From assembly GCA_963669295.1 (NCBI GenBank), contig OY769938.1:248001-312000 (forward strand): DNA of 64,000 nt, read 5' to 3'. The notes beneath the pieces were generated by a model. That model did not search any database and was not told where the DNA came from. It saw only the letters and a program-made list of their open reading frames with translations. This document shows, in pieces, positions 35,215 through 43,314 of the stretch. The position numbers were made by a program, and so were the translations under genes. The DNA comes from G963669295 sp963669295. GTDB taxonomy: Bacteria > Bacteroidota > Bacteroidia > Flavobacteriales_D > CALLUQ01. The first letter of the stretch is position 1. The number at the start of each line of letters is the position of its first letter.

Positions 35215-35864
35215 CGGAAGAAGAACTGAAAGGCCTGGCACAGCTGTTGCGCAAACCCGAAGGCGAATATGCTGTAACAATGGGGGAAAAGATGAATGAA
35301 GGCAATGCATTGCTTCATGAACGCACCTTTGAAGTATTGAATGTTCAAGCCAACGATAGCTTGCTGGAAATTGGCATGGGAAACGGTCATTTTGTACCTG
35401 CCCTCCTTGCCGAACCTTCTGTTACCTATCACGGGTGCGATTATTCGGAGGCGATGGTAGAAGAAGCTCGCAATAATAATGTTGCTCTTGCTGACCGTGC
35501 TACTTTTCAGGTAGCAGATGTACACCAATTGCCCCTCGACGATGGTGCCTTTACCAAAGCGTTTACCATCAACACCATTTACTTTTGGGAGCATCCGCAG
35601 CAGGTATTGCAAGAGCTGTACCGGGTGCTAGCACCTGGTGGCATGCTGGTAGTGGCTCTGCGTCCAAAGGATGAGATGGACCACTACCCTTTTGTGCAAT
35701 ACGGATTTACCTCTTACAGCGAAGAGCGACTTACGGATCTATTGACCACACAAGGGTTTGAACACATACAGTTTACCCGAGCGGCAGAGCCCAGCCAGGA
35801 ATTTAATGGTGTGCATTTAACCCTATCATCCTTAGTAGTTAACGCTCAAAAAGCAATGGTGTGA
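35211..35864 (+). CDS. Class I SAM-dependent methyltransferase
   Basis: 217 residues from ATG 35211, which overlaps the nitrilase stop (ATGA). Motif I is LLEIGMGNGHFVPALL (E-x-G-x-G-x-G), the ribose-binding acid lies in YHGCDYSEAMVEEA, motif II/III in FQVADVHQLPLDDGAF, and motif post-III in LYRVLAPGGMLVVALRP, the Methyltransf_11/UbiE type. Substrate unknown. A TTG at 35187 (inside the nitrilase gene) would add eight residues but is less likely. Middle gene of a three-gene coupled cassette. Confidence 0.9.
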   Translation: MTEEELKGLAQLLRKPEGEYAVTMGEKMNEGNALLHERTFEVLNVQANDSLLEIGMGNGHFVPALLAEPSVTYHGCDYSEAMVEEARNNNVALADRATFQVADVHQLPLDDGAFTKAFTINTIYFWEHPQQVLQELYRVLAPGGMLVVALRPKDEMDHYPFVQYGFTSYSEERLTDLLTTQGFEHIQFTRAAEPSQEFNGVHLTLSSLVVNAQKAMV

Positions 35865-36547
35865 AACGGCTGGAACGACTTACTGCCCTACTTTCGTTAC
35901 TGCAATCGCGCAGGCATACCCCCATTGGTAGTATTGTTGAACGGTTTCAAGTGAGTGAACGCACCATTTATCGCGATATTAAAGCGCTAGACGAGGCGGG
36001 CGTACCCATTTCGTTTGAGGAGGGCAAGGGGTATTTCATTCTCGATGGGCATTTTATTCCTCCCTTATCTTTTACATTGGAAGAAGCAAAGTCGTTTATT
36101 TTTGTAGAGCAGTTGGCCCGCAAGTATACCGACCCTCCTACCTTCAACCACTTTTCCAGTGCGTTAGAAAAAATAAAGAACAAGTTGAAAGATCATCAAC
36201 TGGAGGGCATGGAGCAATTGGAATCGAGCGTTCGTGCTTATATTGATGATGATTATACGCCCCAATACCTTTCGGTGATTGAGCAAGCCTGCTCGGAGCA
36301 ACGGGTAATACGCATTCAATACAAAGACTTACGTGGCATCACCACCGAGCGTACCATTGAACCTATTGGCATTACCTTTTACAGTCAAACATGGCATGTG
36401 ATTGCTTTTTGCCGATTGCGCAACGACTATCGCGATTTTGTGCTGTTGCGCATTGAATCGTTGCACCTTACGCCCGATGTTATTACCGAACCACGGCTTA
36501 CCTTGTCGGAATACGTTCAAAAATTACAGGCTGAAGAAAATCACTGA
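35861..36547 (+). CDS. WYL-domain, HTH (YafY/DeoR-type) transcriptional regulator
   Basis: 228 residues from GTG 35861, overlapping the methyltransferase stop by 4 bp (GTGA). N-terminal winged helix: LTALLSLLQSRRHTPIGSIV, then FQVSERTIYRDIKALDEAGV. The C-terminal WYL domain is about 140-215 (VIRIQYKDLRGITTERTIEP, IGITFYSQTWHVIAFCRLR). WYL domains bind nucleotides or other ligands and control stress, phage-defence or catabolic genes. Being last in the nitrilase-methyltransferase cassette, it may regulate it. No autoregulatory site is recognised. Confidence 0.9.
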   Translation: MKRLERLTALLSLLQSRRHTPIGSIVERFQVSERTIYRDIKALDEAGVPISFEEGKGYFILDGHFIPPLSFTLEEAKSFIFVEQLARKYTDPPTFNHFSSALEKIKNKLKDHQLEGMEQLESSVRAYIDDDYTPQYLSVIEQACSEQRVIRIQYKDLRGITTERTIEPIGITFYSQTWHVIAFCRLRNDYRDFVLLRIESLHLTPDVITEPRLTLSEYVQKLQAEENH

Positions 36548-36571
36548 CATAGGGTTGTCAGTAGCCCCCAC

Positions 36572-36579
36572 TAGTTTTG
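36572..36579 (+). promoter_or_regulatory. -7 element TAGTTTTG
   Basis: Perfect TAnnTTTG, 26 bp before the HEAT-like gene's ATG. A TTG at 36555 is only 14 bp away, shorter than the usual spacing. Confidence 0.4.
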
Positions 36580-36605
36580 TGCGAGAGAATTCCTAAACTT
36601 GAACG

Positions 36606-37241
36606 ATGGAAGCAATGAATGTATTAGACCGTTTAGCTTCGGCCATGGATCGAAGAGATGAAGTGCCCAACCAGGAGTTGGCTAAAGAAATAGTAGCCAC
36701 TGGTAACCAGGCCGCCATTGATGTGTTGGTAGAGCACCTACAACACAAAAGCAAAGCCATACAAAACGATTGCATCAAGGTGTTGTACGAAGTGGGCGAA
36801 CAAGCCCCTGCCATGATTGCACCACATTGGGAAGTATTTATGGCATTGTTAAGCAGCAAGAACAACCGGTTGCAATGGGGAGGAATGACTGCATTGGGCT
36901 GCATTGCTCCTATTGAGCCTGATCTTATTTACCAGCACCTTGGAACCATATTGGCTGCAGCCGACAAAGGTTCGGTGATTACCAAAGATCATGCGGTGCA
37001 TATTTTAATTGCTTTGGCAGCAATGCCTGCACATGCCGAAAGCGCCAGTAGCTTACTGGTAGAGCAACTGCTGAAAAGCGCCCCCAACCAATTGCCCATG
37101 TATGCCGAACGTATTTTGCCCATAGTAACCGATCGCAATAAAGCGGCTTTCGCTAAAGCATTGGAAACACGGCTGCCGGATGTAGCAAAAGAGAGCAAGC
37201 GCAAACGCATTGAAAAGGTCTTGAAAAAACTGTTGAAGTAA
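36606..37241 (+). CDS. HEAT/ARM-like helical-repeat protein
   Basis: 211 residues, almost wholly helical. Paired helices recur with HEAT/ARM-type spacing: QAAIDVLVEHLQHKSKAIQN, DCIKVLYEVGEQAPAMI, FMALLSSKNNRLQWGGMTAL, GCIAPIEPDLI, HAVHILIALAAMPAHA. The C-terminus is basic (KESKRKRIEKVLKKLLK). No catalytic motif, no signal peptide or membrane helix. Such cytoplasmic alpha-solenoids usually bind proteins or nucleic acid; the role is unknown. ATG start (MEAMNVLD; the Met four codons on is also possible). Confidence 0.65.
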   Translation: MEAMNVLDRLASAMDRRDEVPNQELAKEIVATGNQAAIDVLVEHLQHKSKAIQNDCIKVLYEVGEQAPAMIAPHWEVFMALLSSKNNRLQWGGMTALGCIAPIEPDLIYQHLGTILAAADKGSVITKDHAVHILIALAAMPAHAESASSLLVEQLLKSAPNQLPMYAERILPIVTDRNKAAFAKALETRLPDVAKESKRKRIEKVLKKLLK

Positions 37242-37276
37242 CTGGCGGTTCCTTATCTTCGTGTAAAACAGGAACC

Positions 37277-37780
37277 ATGCGTACATTACTTATTGCCACC
37301 GCTTTCATCATTACTTTTGGGTTGGGATATGCTGCCCATCAAATGGTGCAACCATCGGCCACCGAAACGCCACATGTTACTGGCATTGGAGGCATTTTCT
37401 TTAAAAGTAAAGATCCTGCTCAATTGCGTGATTGGTATCGTACCCATCTTGGAATAGCTACCGACCAGTACGGTACTAATTTCGAATGGCGACAAGGTGC
37501 CGACACCACCAAAAAAGGGTTTACCCAGTGGAGCCCTTTTCATGAAAAAATCACCTACTTTGGCGATTCCGGGCAAGATTACATGATCAACTACCGGGTA
37601 ACCGATTTAGAAGGGCTGGTAGAAAACCTGAAAGCTAAAGGGGTAACCGTGGTGGATAAGATGATGGTGGAAAAGTATGGCAAATTCATCCACATTTTGG
37701 ATGGCGAGGGCCATAAGGTGGAACTGTGGGAACCCAACGATGAGGAATACGATAAGATTGTAGAAGGGCGAACTAAGTAA
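37277..37780 (+). CDS. VOC (glyoxalase/bleomycin-resistance) family protein with N-terminal signal or anchor
   Basis: 167 residues. N-terminal hydrophobic segment 1-20 (LLIATAFIITFGLGYAAHQM), either a signal peptide or a membrane anchor. The VOC domain 30-160: GIGGIFFKSKDPAQLRDWYR, THLGIATDQYGTNFEW, YMINYRVTDLEGLVENLKAK and FIHILDGEGHKVELWEP, with the closing Glu metal ligand in the EGHKVELWEP strand. Substrate unknown. Most VOC proteins are cytoplasmic, so export is unusual but occurs in Bacteroidota. ATG start. Convergent with mazG. Confidence 0.83.
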   Translation: MRTLLIATAFIITFGLGYAAHQMVQPSATETPHVTGIGGIFFKSKDPAQLRDWYRTHLGIATDQYGTNFEWRQGADTTKKGFTQWSPFHEKITYFGDSGQDYMINYRVTDLEGLVENLKAKGVTVVDKMMVEKYGKFIHILDGEGHKVELWEPNDEEYDKIVEGRTK

Positions 37781-37828
37781 TGAAGCTCCTGATTGTGCCA
37801 ACAAGCAACGTTAGTGCAGTATAGCTGG

Positions 37829-38599
37829 CTACAGTTCTTTGGCTTTGTTCCAGTACACGTCCATTTCTTCCAACGTCATCTCTCCCAGCTCCTTGCCATC
37901 TTTCTTGCTCTCCGATTCGAGGTATTGAAACCGTTTGATGAACTTCTTGTTGGTGCGTTCCAACGCATTTTCGGGGTTGATGCCAATGAAACGGGCGTAG
38001 TTGATCATAGAAAACAACACATCGCCAAATTCTTCTTCAATTTTATCGCTGCTGGTATCCACTTCCGTTTTTAGCTCTTGTAGTTCTTCCTGCACTTTGT
38101 CCCATACCTGCTCGCGGTCGTCCCAATCAAACCCTACTCCCCTGGCCTTTTCTTGTATGCGCGATGCTTTTACCATGGCGGGCAACGAGCGGGGTACTCC
38201 TTGCAACACCGATTTCTTGCCCGATTTCAGCTTAATTTTTTCCCAATTGGCTTTTACCTCTTCTTCGCTGGCTGCTTCTACATCGCCATAGATGTGGGGG
38301 TGGCGCTCTACCAATTTATCGCATACTGTGTGCAGCACATCGGCAATGTCGAACGTATTGGTTTCGGAAGCAATTTTGGCATAAAACACCATGTGCAACA
38401 TCAAATCGCCCAGCTCTCCTTTAACCTCCTCCATGTCGTTATCTAAAATGGCATCGGCCAGCTCGTATACTTCTTCAATGCTGAGGTGACGCAAGCTTTC
38501 CATGGTTTGCTTTTTGTCCCACGGGCATTGGGCACGCAGTTCATCCATAATGGTTAACAGGCGTTCAAAGGCGGCCAATTTTTCTTCGGTGCTGTGCAT
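37829..38599 (-). CDS. mazG: Nucleoside triphosphate pyrophosphohydrolase MazG
   Basis: 256 residues from ATG 38599, with two tandem MazG domains as in E. coli. Domain 1: LRAQCPWDKKQTMESLRHLS and EEVYELADAI...GELGDLMLHMVFYA, with the metal-binding E-E-x-x-E and E-x-x-D. Domain 2: VQEELQELKTEV, EEEFGDVLFSMINYAR and NPENALERTNKKFIKRF. It hydrolyses (d)NTPs to NMP and PPi, removing aberrant nucleotides and affecting ppGpp levels in the cytoplasm. A TTG at 38620 would add seven residues but lies inside the promoter's -7 box. Monocistronic, divergent from the PagL-like gene. Confidence 0.95.
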   Translation of the reverse strand: MHSTEEKLAAFERLLTIMDELRAQCPWDKKQTMESLRHLSIEEVYELADAILDNDMEEVKGELGDLMLHMVFYAKIASETNTFDIADVLHTVCDKLVERHPHIYGDVEAASEEEVKANWEKIKLKSGKKSVLQGVPRSLPAMVKASRIQEKARGVGFDWDDREQVWDKVQEELQELKTEVDTSSDKIEEEFGDVLFSMINYARFIGINPENALERTNKKFIKRFQYLESESKKDGKELGEMTLEEMDVYWNKAKEL

Positions 38600-38617
38600 A
38601 AGTGTTGTTTTATGGTG

Positions 38618-38625
38618 CAAAGTTA
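38618..38625 (-). promoter_or_regulatory. -7 element TAACTTTG of mazG
   Basis: The minus-strand sequence is a perfect TAnnTTTG, 18 bp before the ATG at 38599. Its last three bases form the TTG that could be misread as a start codon at 38620. No -33 TTG found. Confidence 0.5.
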
Positions 38626-38684
38626 TTTGAATATAGCAGTGTTGCTGCCCCTGCCACTCATTTTTTTAATAATTTTAATGCTTC

Positions 38685-39791
38685 TTGAAAAAATGGTGGT
38701 TCATATTATTGGCTGGTTTGTTTTCGCTCCCCGGCATGGCGCAGGAAGGCACAACGGCACCTGCTCCTTTTAACATTGGTGTGCGTGGTGCGTATGGTTT
38801 TGTTATTCCACACCGCCCCACTATGAAGCACCTTATTAAAGGGCACACTTCTGCTTTCGAGGTGTATTACGAAAAGCCTGCCTCTGGCAAAAAGCAATTT
38901 CACCACCTGTACAACCTCCCCACACGAGGGGTGTTTTTTTGGTACGGCTCGTTGGGCAATCCGCAGGAGTTGGGCAATGCCTATGCTATAATGCCATACG
39001 CCTACCTGCCCTTTGTGCGCAAAAATAACTTTAGCTTTAACATTCGATTGGCAGCTGGCATTGGCTGGGTAGGTGGTCGTTTCGATCAGTACGAGAATCG
39101 TAAAAACATTGCCATTGGATCGCACATTAATCTGCCCATGGCCATTTTGATGGAGCCGCGTTGGCAGCTGTCGGAATCGTTGTCGTTCTCATCGGGCATT
39201 GGCATTTGGCACTTTTCCAACGGTGCGTTTAAAAACCCCAATTTGGGCATTAATATTCCGGGCTTACAAACATCGCTCACCTACCACTTTCATAACACCG
39301 GATTGCCAGAGCGAGAAGAAATTCCAAAGCTCACCAGGGAAGAAAAAGGCATGGAGTATTCTTTTATTGCCGCATTTGGTTTGCGCGAAGTAGCGCCTCC
39401 CGGCCAACAGAAGTTTGGAGTGGTGAGCTTGAACTCGGTAGCCAACAAGGTTATTTCGCACAAAAGTAGAGTTGGAGTGGGCTTGGATTTAATTTACAAC
39501 TCGTCGGTAGCGCACCGCATGGAGCAAGATTCTATTGCCTTTAGCAGTAAGCTTTCTACCGCACAAGCCGGAGTTAATGTTGGCTATACCCTAAACATTG
39601 GTAATGTGGATGTGCTCATTAACCAGGGCGCCTATTTGTATAGCAAGTACGTAAAAGATGGTTCGTTGTACCACCGCATAGGCATTCACTATGTGCAAAA
39701 CGATAAAATGATTTACAACATCGCCTTAAAAACCCATTGGTTTGTGGCCGATTACATTGAGTTTGGTATTGGTTACCGCATTGTACGATGA
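38685..39791 (+). CDS. PagL-like acyloxyacyl hydrolase (outer-membrane lipid A deacylase family)
   Basis: 368 residues from TTG 38685, which begins the signal peptide WWFILLAGLFSLPGMAQ; no in-frame ATG precedes it. Alternating hydrophobic strands with Gly/aromatic residues form a beta-barrel. The PagL-type active-site motif is WHFSNGAFKNPNLGIN (family H-x-S-N-x-(G)...N-P-N), with catalytic His and Ser. Characterised PagL removes the 3-O acyl chain from lipid A. At 368 residues it is about twice the length of PagL, with a C-terminal second set of strands (VLINQGAYLYSKYVKDG, VADYIEFGIGYRI). Coupled to the GIN-domain gene by an ATGA overlap. Confidence 0.78.
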   Translation: MKKWWFILLAGLFSLPGMAQEGTTAPAPFNIGVRGAYGFVIPHRPTMKHLIKGHTSAFEVYYEKPASGKKQFHHLYNLPTRGVFFWYGSLGNPQELGNAYAIMPYAYLPFVRKNNFSFNIRLAAGIGWVGGRFDQYENRKNIAIGSHINLPMAILMEPRWQLSESLSFSSGIGIWHFSNGAFKNPNLGINIPGLQTSLTYHFHNTGLPEREEIPKLTREEKGMEYSFIAAFGLREVAPPGQQKFGVVSLNSVANKVISHKSRVGVGLDLIYNSSVAHRMEQDSIAFSSKLSTAQAGVNVGYTLNIGNVDVLINQGAYLYSKYVKDGSLYHRIGIHYVQNDKMIYNIALKTHWFVADYIEFGIGYRIVR

Positions 39792-40510
39792 AACGAATAG
39801 CACATATCGTCCTTGTTGCGTTGGCCCTAACGGGTTGCAAGAAAGACAAGTGCCTTAAGTCGTTGGGTGATGTGGTGACCAAAGAGCGTGTATTGATCAA
39901 CTTTACCGAAGTGGAAGTGAACGACAACATTAACCTTGTTTTAACCCAAGACACGGTGAACAAGGTAATGGTAGAGGCTGGTGAAAACTTACACGACTGG
40001 ATTGAAACAGAAGTAAAAGACGGGCGCCTGATAGTTACCGACTACAACCGCTGCAACTGGCTGCGCAGCTTTAAGAAAGAAATTACAATTCATGTGCATT
40101 TGCAACAACTCGATCGGTTGGAGTTTAACTCAACCGGTGATGTTAGTTGCACCAACACGTTGCTGGTCGACTTCTTTAAGTTCCGATCGCTTACTGCTAC
40201 GGGCAACATCCAGTTGCAACTGCAAGCCGACTCTACTGATTTTAGGGTAGAAACCGGGCCGGTAGACTTGTTGCTCAGCGGTACCGCCAACTACAATTAC
40301 CTCTACCATTCGGGCACTGGCTTTGTATGGGCCGAAGACTACATTACCAACAAAACCCATTTCAACCATACCAGCAGTGGCGAGTTTCATGTGCGAGCCA
40401 CTCAACAACTGGTGGCTGAAATAAGAAGCGTGGGCGATGCTTATTACTATGGCAACCCTACCACCCTTGAAAGCACCATTACGGGCGCTGGCGATTTGAT
40501 TGCCCAATAA
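39788..40510 (+). CDS. GIN-domain (DUF2807) lipoprotein
   Basis: 240 residues. The lipobox LALTGC gives a lipid-anchored Cys about residue 17, followed by KKDKC. From about 35 a DUF2807/GIN domain: TEVEVNDNINLVLTQDT, LIVTDYNRCNWLRSFKKEI and TIHVHLQQLDRLEFNSTGDV, with later repeats ending TITGAGDL. This is a right-handed beta-helix-like fold typical of putative adhesins in Bacteroidota. ATGA overlap with the PagL-like gene means co-translation; both products would be at the outer membrane. Function unproven in this family. Confidence 0.83.
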   Translation: MKRIAHIVLVALALTGCKKDKCLKSLGDVVTKERVLINFTEVEVNDNINLVLTQDTVNKVMVEAGENLHDWIETEVKDGRLIVTDYNRCNWLRSFKKEITIHVHLQQLDRLEFNSTGDVSCTNTLLVDFFKFRSLTATGNIQLQLQADSTDFRVETGPVDLLLSGTANYNYLYHSGTGFVWAEDYITNKTHFNHTSSGEFHVRATQQLVAEIRSVGDAYYYGNPTTLESTITGAGDLIAQ

Positions 40511-40573
40511 AATATTTTGCGAACGGTGTGACTTTTCCGAAGTTGGTGCGAATAATAGGGTAAGAAACAACCG

Positions 40574-41068
40574 ATGCAACCCAACGAAACACAATTCACC
40601 GATCTGTTAGCTGCCCATGCTGGTATCATCCACAAGGTAGCCAATGCCTACTGTCGGCACCTGGACGACCGCAATGACCTGATACAGGAAATTACTTTGC
40701 AGCTTTGGAAGTCGTGGGGAAATTACCGGCATGATTATAAAGTATCGACATGGATGTATCGAATTGCCTTGAATGTGGCCATCTCGTTTTACCGCAAGCA
40801 CCATCGGCACAAAACGTTACACTACCCATTGAACGACGATTTTTTTGCTGCTGAAGATCATCCAGCTCATGTAGAAGAAAACATTCAGCAATTGTATCAT
40901 TTCATTTCCAAAATGAATGCCTTGAACAAGGCATTGATCCTGCTGTACCTCGATCAGTACAGCTATGAAGACATGGCCGCTACGTTGGGCATCTCCAAAA
41001 CCAATGTGGCCACCAGAATTGGGCGCATCAAACAACAACTAAAAAAAGAGTTTAACCTATTGAAGTAA
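40574..41068 (+). CDS. ECF-type RNA polymerase sigma factor
   Basis: 164 residues, typical ECF sigma. Region 2 has DLIQEITLQLWKSWGNYRHD and STWMYRIALNVAISFYRK (the -10 recognition helix). Region 4 has LLYLDQYSYEDMAATLGISK and TNVATRIGRIKQQLKKEF (HTH for -35). It would direct RNA polymerase to a specific regulon. The adjacent gene (2 bp further) encodes a membrane protein that may be its anti-sigma factor, although no zinc-binding anti-sigma (ZAS) motif is present. ATG start. Confidence 0.93.
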   Translation: MQPNETQFTDLLAAHAGIIHKVANAYCRHLDDRNDLIQEITLQLWKSWGNYRHDYKVSTWMYRIALNVAISFYRKHHRHKTLHYPLNDDFFAAEDHPAHVEENIQQLYHFISKMNALNKALILLYLDQYSYEDMAATLGISKTNVATRIGRIKQQLKKEFNLLK

Positions 41069-41073
41069 ATGTG

Positions 41074-41757
41074 ATGAACTTTCAAGACCTACAACAAAAC
41101 TGGCAAGCCCAAAATCATTCCACACAAATGGTGGTGGCACTGTTCAAAGAATCGCGACAAAACAAGGTCGATCATTCGCTGAAACGCATGGTATTCTTCA
41201 GCATCTTATTCATGGCATTTCAATTGGTGGTTACCGCATACACCTGGTTATGGCTGGTGCCCAACATGGCCAACCCGGTACCATTGTTTAGCGCTATTGC
41301 TTTATTGGTATTGAGTTACATTGTGTTCTTTAAGAACGTATGGCAATTGAATACCATTGCTAAAATCGACCATTCGAAACCAGTGGTAGAAGCCCAACGG
41401 TTAATGCAACGATTAAAGGTACAACGCATTCGTCATAACCGGTTTATTTTTATTTTTTCGAACCTCTACTTTTGGCTGCTGGTGGCGCTGATATTCGACA
41501 TCGACTACAGTGTATTGGTGCCTATTGTTTGGGAAAATGCCGCTGTGGTAGTGGTAGTCCATGCAGGCTTTGCCATACTGTGGTTTCCGCTTTCCTTTTG
41601 GCTTCTTCGCAGGTACGATAAGGCGGGCAGTCTCTCTAACTTTTGGAAAAAAATGGAACGAGATTCGTACCTTACTGATGCCTCCGTAAATTCATCGATG
41701 AACCGTGCTTTGGCACACCTCGATGAGTTGAAGGCATTTGAAGAAGAAAACGAATGA
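41074..41757 (+). CDS. Multi-span membrane protein following the sigma factor (possible anti-sigma)
   Basis: About 227 residues. The cytoplasmic N-terminal 45 residues (FQDLQQNWQAQNHSTQMVVA, LFKESRQNKVDHSLKRM) are followed by four transmembrane helices (VFFSILFMAFQLVVTAYTWL; PLFSAIALLVLSYIVFF; FIFIFSNLYFWLLVALIF; VVVVVHAGFAILWFPLSFWL) and a C-terminal cytoplasmic helical tail. Bacteroidota often place such a membrane protein after an ECF sigma factor, and the soluble N-terminus would be the sigma-binding part; this is inference. GTG 41071 or ATG 41074 may be the start. Its stop overlaps the next ATG (ATGA). Confidence 0.7.
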   Translation: MNFQDLQQNWQAQNHSTQMVVALFKESRQNKVDHSLKRMVFFSILFMAFQLVVTAYTWLWLVPNMANPVPLFSAIALLVLSYIVFFKNVWQLNTIAKIDHSKPVVEAQRLMQRLKVQRIRHNRFIFIFSNLYFWLLVALIFDIDYSVLVPIVWENAAVVVVVHAGFAILWFPLSFWLLRRYDKAGSLSNFWKKMERDSYLTDASVNSSMNRALAHLDELKAFEEENE

Positions 41758-42233
41758 AACACTGTTTAGTAGTACTGTTGCTTTTGATGGTGTGTAGTGC
41801 AAGCGCCCAAAGCGATAGTGCTTATTACAACTACGCCTACCTTGGCTTTGGCCGACATGCTGCGCTGTATGCCAAGTACGAGCGAGTGGTGGTACAAACA
41901 ACAGCCTTCAAAACTTCTGTTAACCTTGGCATCGGACGTGTGCCCGGTGACCTGGAATACGGTGATCCCAGCACTACCATATTGCTGCCCTCGTTGGTAC
42001 AAGGCTACTACATAGGAGCAGTAGGTGCTTTTATTGGCATAGAACCTGCCATAAACTTCGAGGGCAACTTGTGGTACACCGAATTGAATGCACCTGTAGG
42101 ATTGCGCTTTGCACCGGGCAGGCACATCGACCCGCAACTGTTTGTGGAGTTGGGCTACTACCCTACCCTGTATCGAAGTCACGAACACAACCGGGACGTT
42201 CCCCTTTTCTTCGCGCTAGGCCTTTGCTTTTAA
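41754..42233 (+). CDS. Small exported protein, possibly beta-barrel
   Basis: 159 residues. Signal peptide 1-18 (CLVVLLLLMVCSASAQ). The mature part alternates in a beta pattern (AYLGFGRHAALYAKYERVVV, FKTSVNLGIGRVPG, LVQGYYIGAVGAFIGIE, APVGLRFAPG, VELGYYP...FALGLCF) and ends in an aromatic/Phe residue, typical of a small outer-membrane beta-barrel. No specific family. Overlaps the membrane-protein gene (ATGA), so it belongs to the sigma-factor operon and may be an envelope-stress target. Confidence 0.65.
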   Translation: MKHCLVVLLLLMVCSASAQSDSAYYNYAYLGFGRHAALYAKYERVVVQTTAFKTSVNLGIGRVPGDLEYGDPSTTILLPSLVQGYYIGAVGAFIGIEPAINFEGNLWYTELNAPVGLRFAPGRHIDPQLFVELGYYPTLYRSHEHNRDVPLFFALGLCF

Positions 42234-42248
42234 CCGGTTGGTTATTCG

Positions 42249-42256
42249 TATGTTTG
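42249..42256 (+). promoter_or_regulatory. -7 element TATGTTTG
   Basis: Perfect TAnnTTTG ending 4 bp before the serine-hydrolase ATG (predicted leaderless transcript). A TTG at 42224-42226 lies 22 bp upstream. Confidence 0.5.
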
Positions 42257-42260
42257 TACT

Positions 42261-43283
42261 ATGCGAACGTTAATGCTATCAATCATACTACTGCTGCTTG
42301 TAGGGCACGGGCATGGGCAATCGGTAGATACATTAACGCTAAAGGCTTTGATGAAGCGTGCCAACATTCCGGGGCTGGCTTTTGCTGAGTTGGATGGCAA
42401 TGGTGTAGCACACAGTGCCTACCTGGGATTATGTTCGGCCAACGATACCGCAGTGGTGAATGAGGGTACCATATTTGAAGTGGCCTCTTTGTCGAAGCCC
42501 GTATTTGCAGCCATGGTATGGCAGCAGGCACAACAAGGGGTCATCGACCTGAACCAACCTTTAAAGAACTACCTCGATTTTAAGGAAGTTACCGACCCAC
42601 GTGCCGATAGCATTACCGCCATGCATGTATTGACCCATACCAGCGGGTTGCCCAATTGGCGCAAGCAACCCAATGAAGTGCCATTGAAATTTACTCCTGG
42701 CAGTAAGTTTGGCTACTCGGGCGAGGGCTACCAATACCTGCAACGGGTGATGAAGCACGTTACGGGCAAATCGTTGGATGTGTTGATGGTGACTTCGATT
42801 TTCGATCAATTTAACATGCGCATCAGTGCCTATACGTTCAATACTACGGAAGGGAACTTTGCCTCACCACACGACAAGAAAGGAAGGGCACACGAAAAAA
42901 AACGTACGGGCAGAAACACCAGTGCCGCATCGTCGTTGCACAGCACGGTTGATAACTATGGCCATTTCATTGTTGGGTTTGCACGTGGGCAGGCGAAGGA
43001 ACATTTGCAACATTGGGTAACGGTAGATGAAAAACTACAGTTGTATTGGAGTGCCGGTGTTGGTGTGGAGGTAAACAATGGCGATACCCTGTTGTGGCAT
43101 TGGGGCAACAACTGGGACATGTTTCGCTCGGTGTTTGTGTATTCGATGCAAGAGCAAAAAGGTTATGTGCTCTTTACCAATTCTGCCAACGGGCACCGCA
43201 TCATGCAAATCCTCAACGAAAAGGTATTGGGCCGTTCGTTAAACTTTCCAAAATGGTTGGGGATAAAGCAATTGAAGGGGTAA
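42261..43283 (+). CDS. Exported serine hydrolase (class C beta-lactamase/DD-peptidase fold)
   Basis: 340 residues. Signal peptide 1-20 (TLMLSIILLLLVGHGHGQ). The catalytic S76-L-S-K79 (SxxK) is in FEVASLSKPVF, the second motif is Y-S-G in FGYSGEGYQYLQ (YxN-like, N replaced by G), and the third HxG-type motif is LLWHWGNNWD. This is the Beta-lactamase family (PF00144) of EstB/DD-carboxypeptidase/beta-lactamase types; substrate not predictable, so it should not be called an antibiotic resistance gene. ATG start, abutted by a TATGTTTG core promoter. Periplasmic. Confidence 0.88.
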   Translation: MRTLMLSIILLLLVGHGHGQSVDTLTLKALMKRANIPGLAFAELDGNGVAHSAYLGLCSANDTAVVNEGTIFEVASLSKPVFAAMVWQQAQQGVIDLNQPLKNYLDFKEVTDPRADSITAMHVLTHTSGLPNWRKQPNEVPLKFTPGSKFGYSGEGYQYLQRVMKHVTGKSLDVLMVTSIFDQFNMRISAYTFNTTEGNFASPHDKKGRAHEKKRTGRNTSAASSLHSTVDNYGHFIVGFARGQAKEHLQHWVTVDEKLQLYWSAGVGVEVNNGDTLLWHWGNNWDMFRSVFVYSMQEQKGYVLFTNSANGHRIMQILNEKVLGRSLNFPKWLGIKQLKG

Positions 43284-43314
43284 TTTCTGGTATATTTCTT
43301 GCTATCTTCATCGC

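Noticed and set aside
42261..43283. Antibiotic-resistance beta-lactamase
   Set aside because: SxxK is present, but the YxN motif is Y-S-G and the family includes esterases and peptidases; no resistance claim is warranted.
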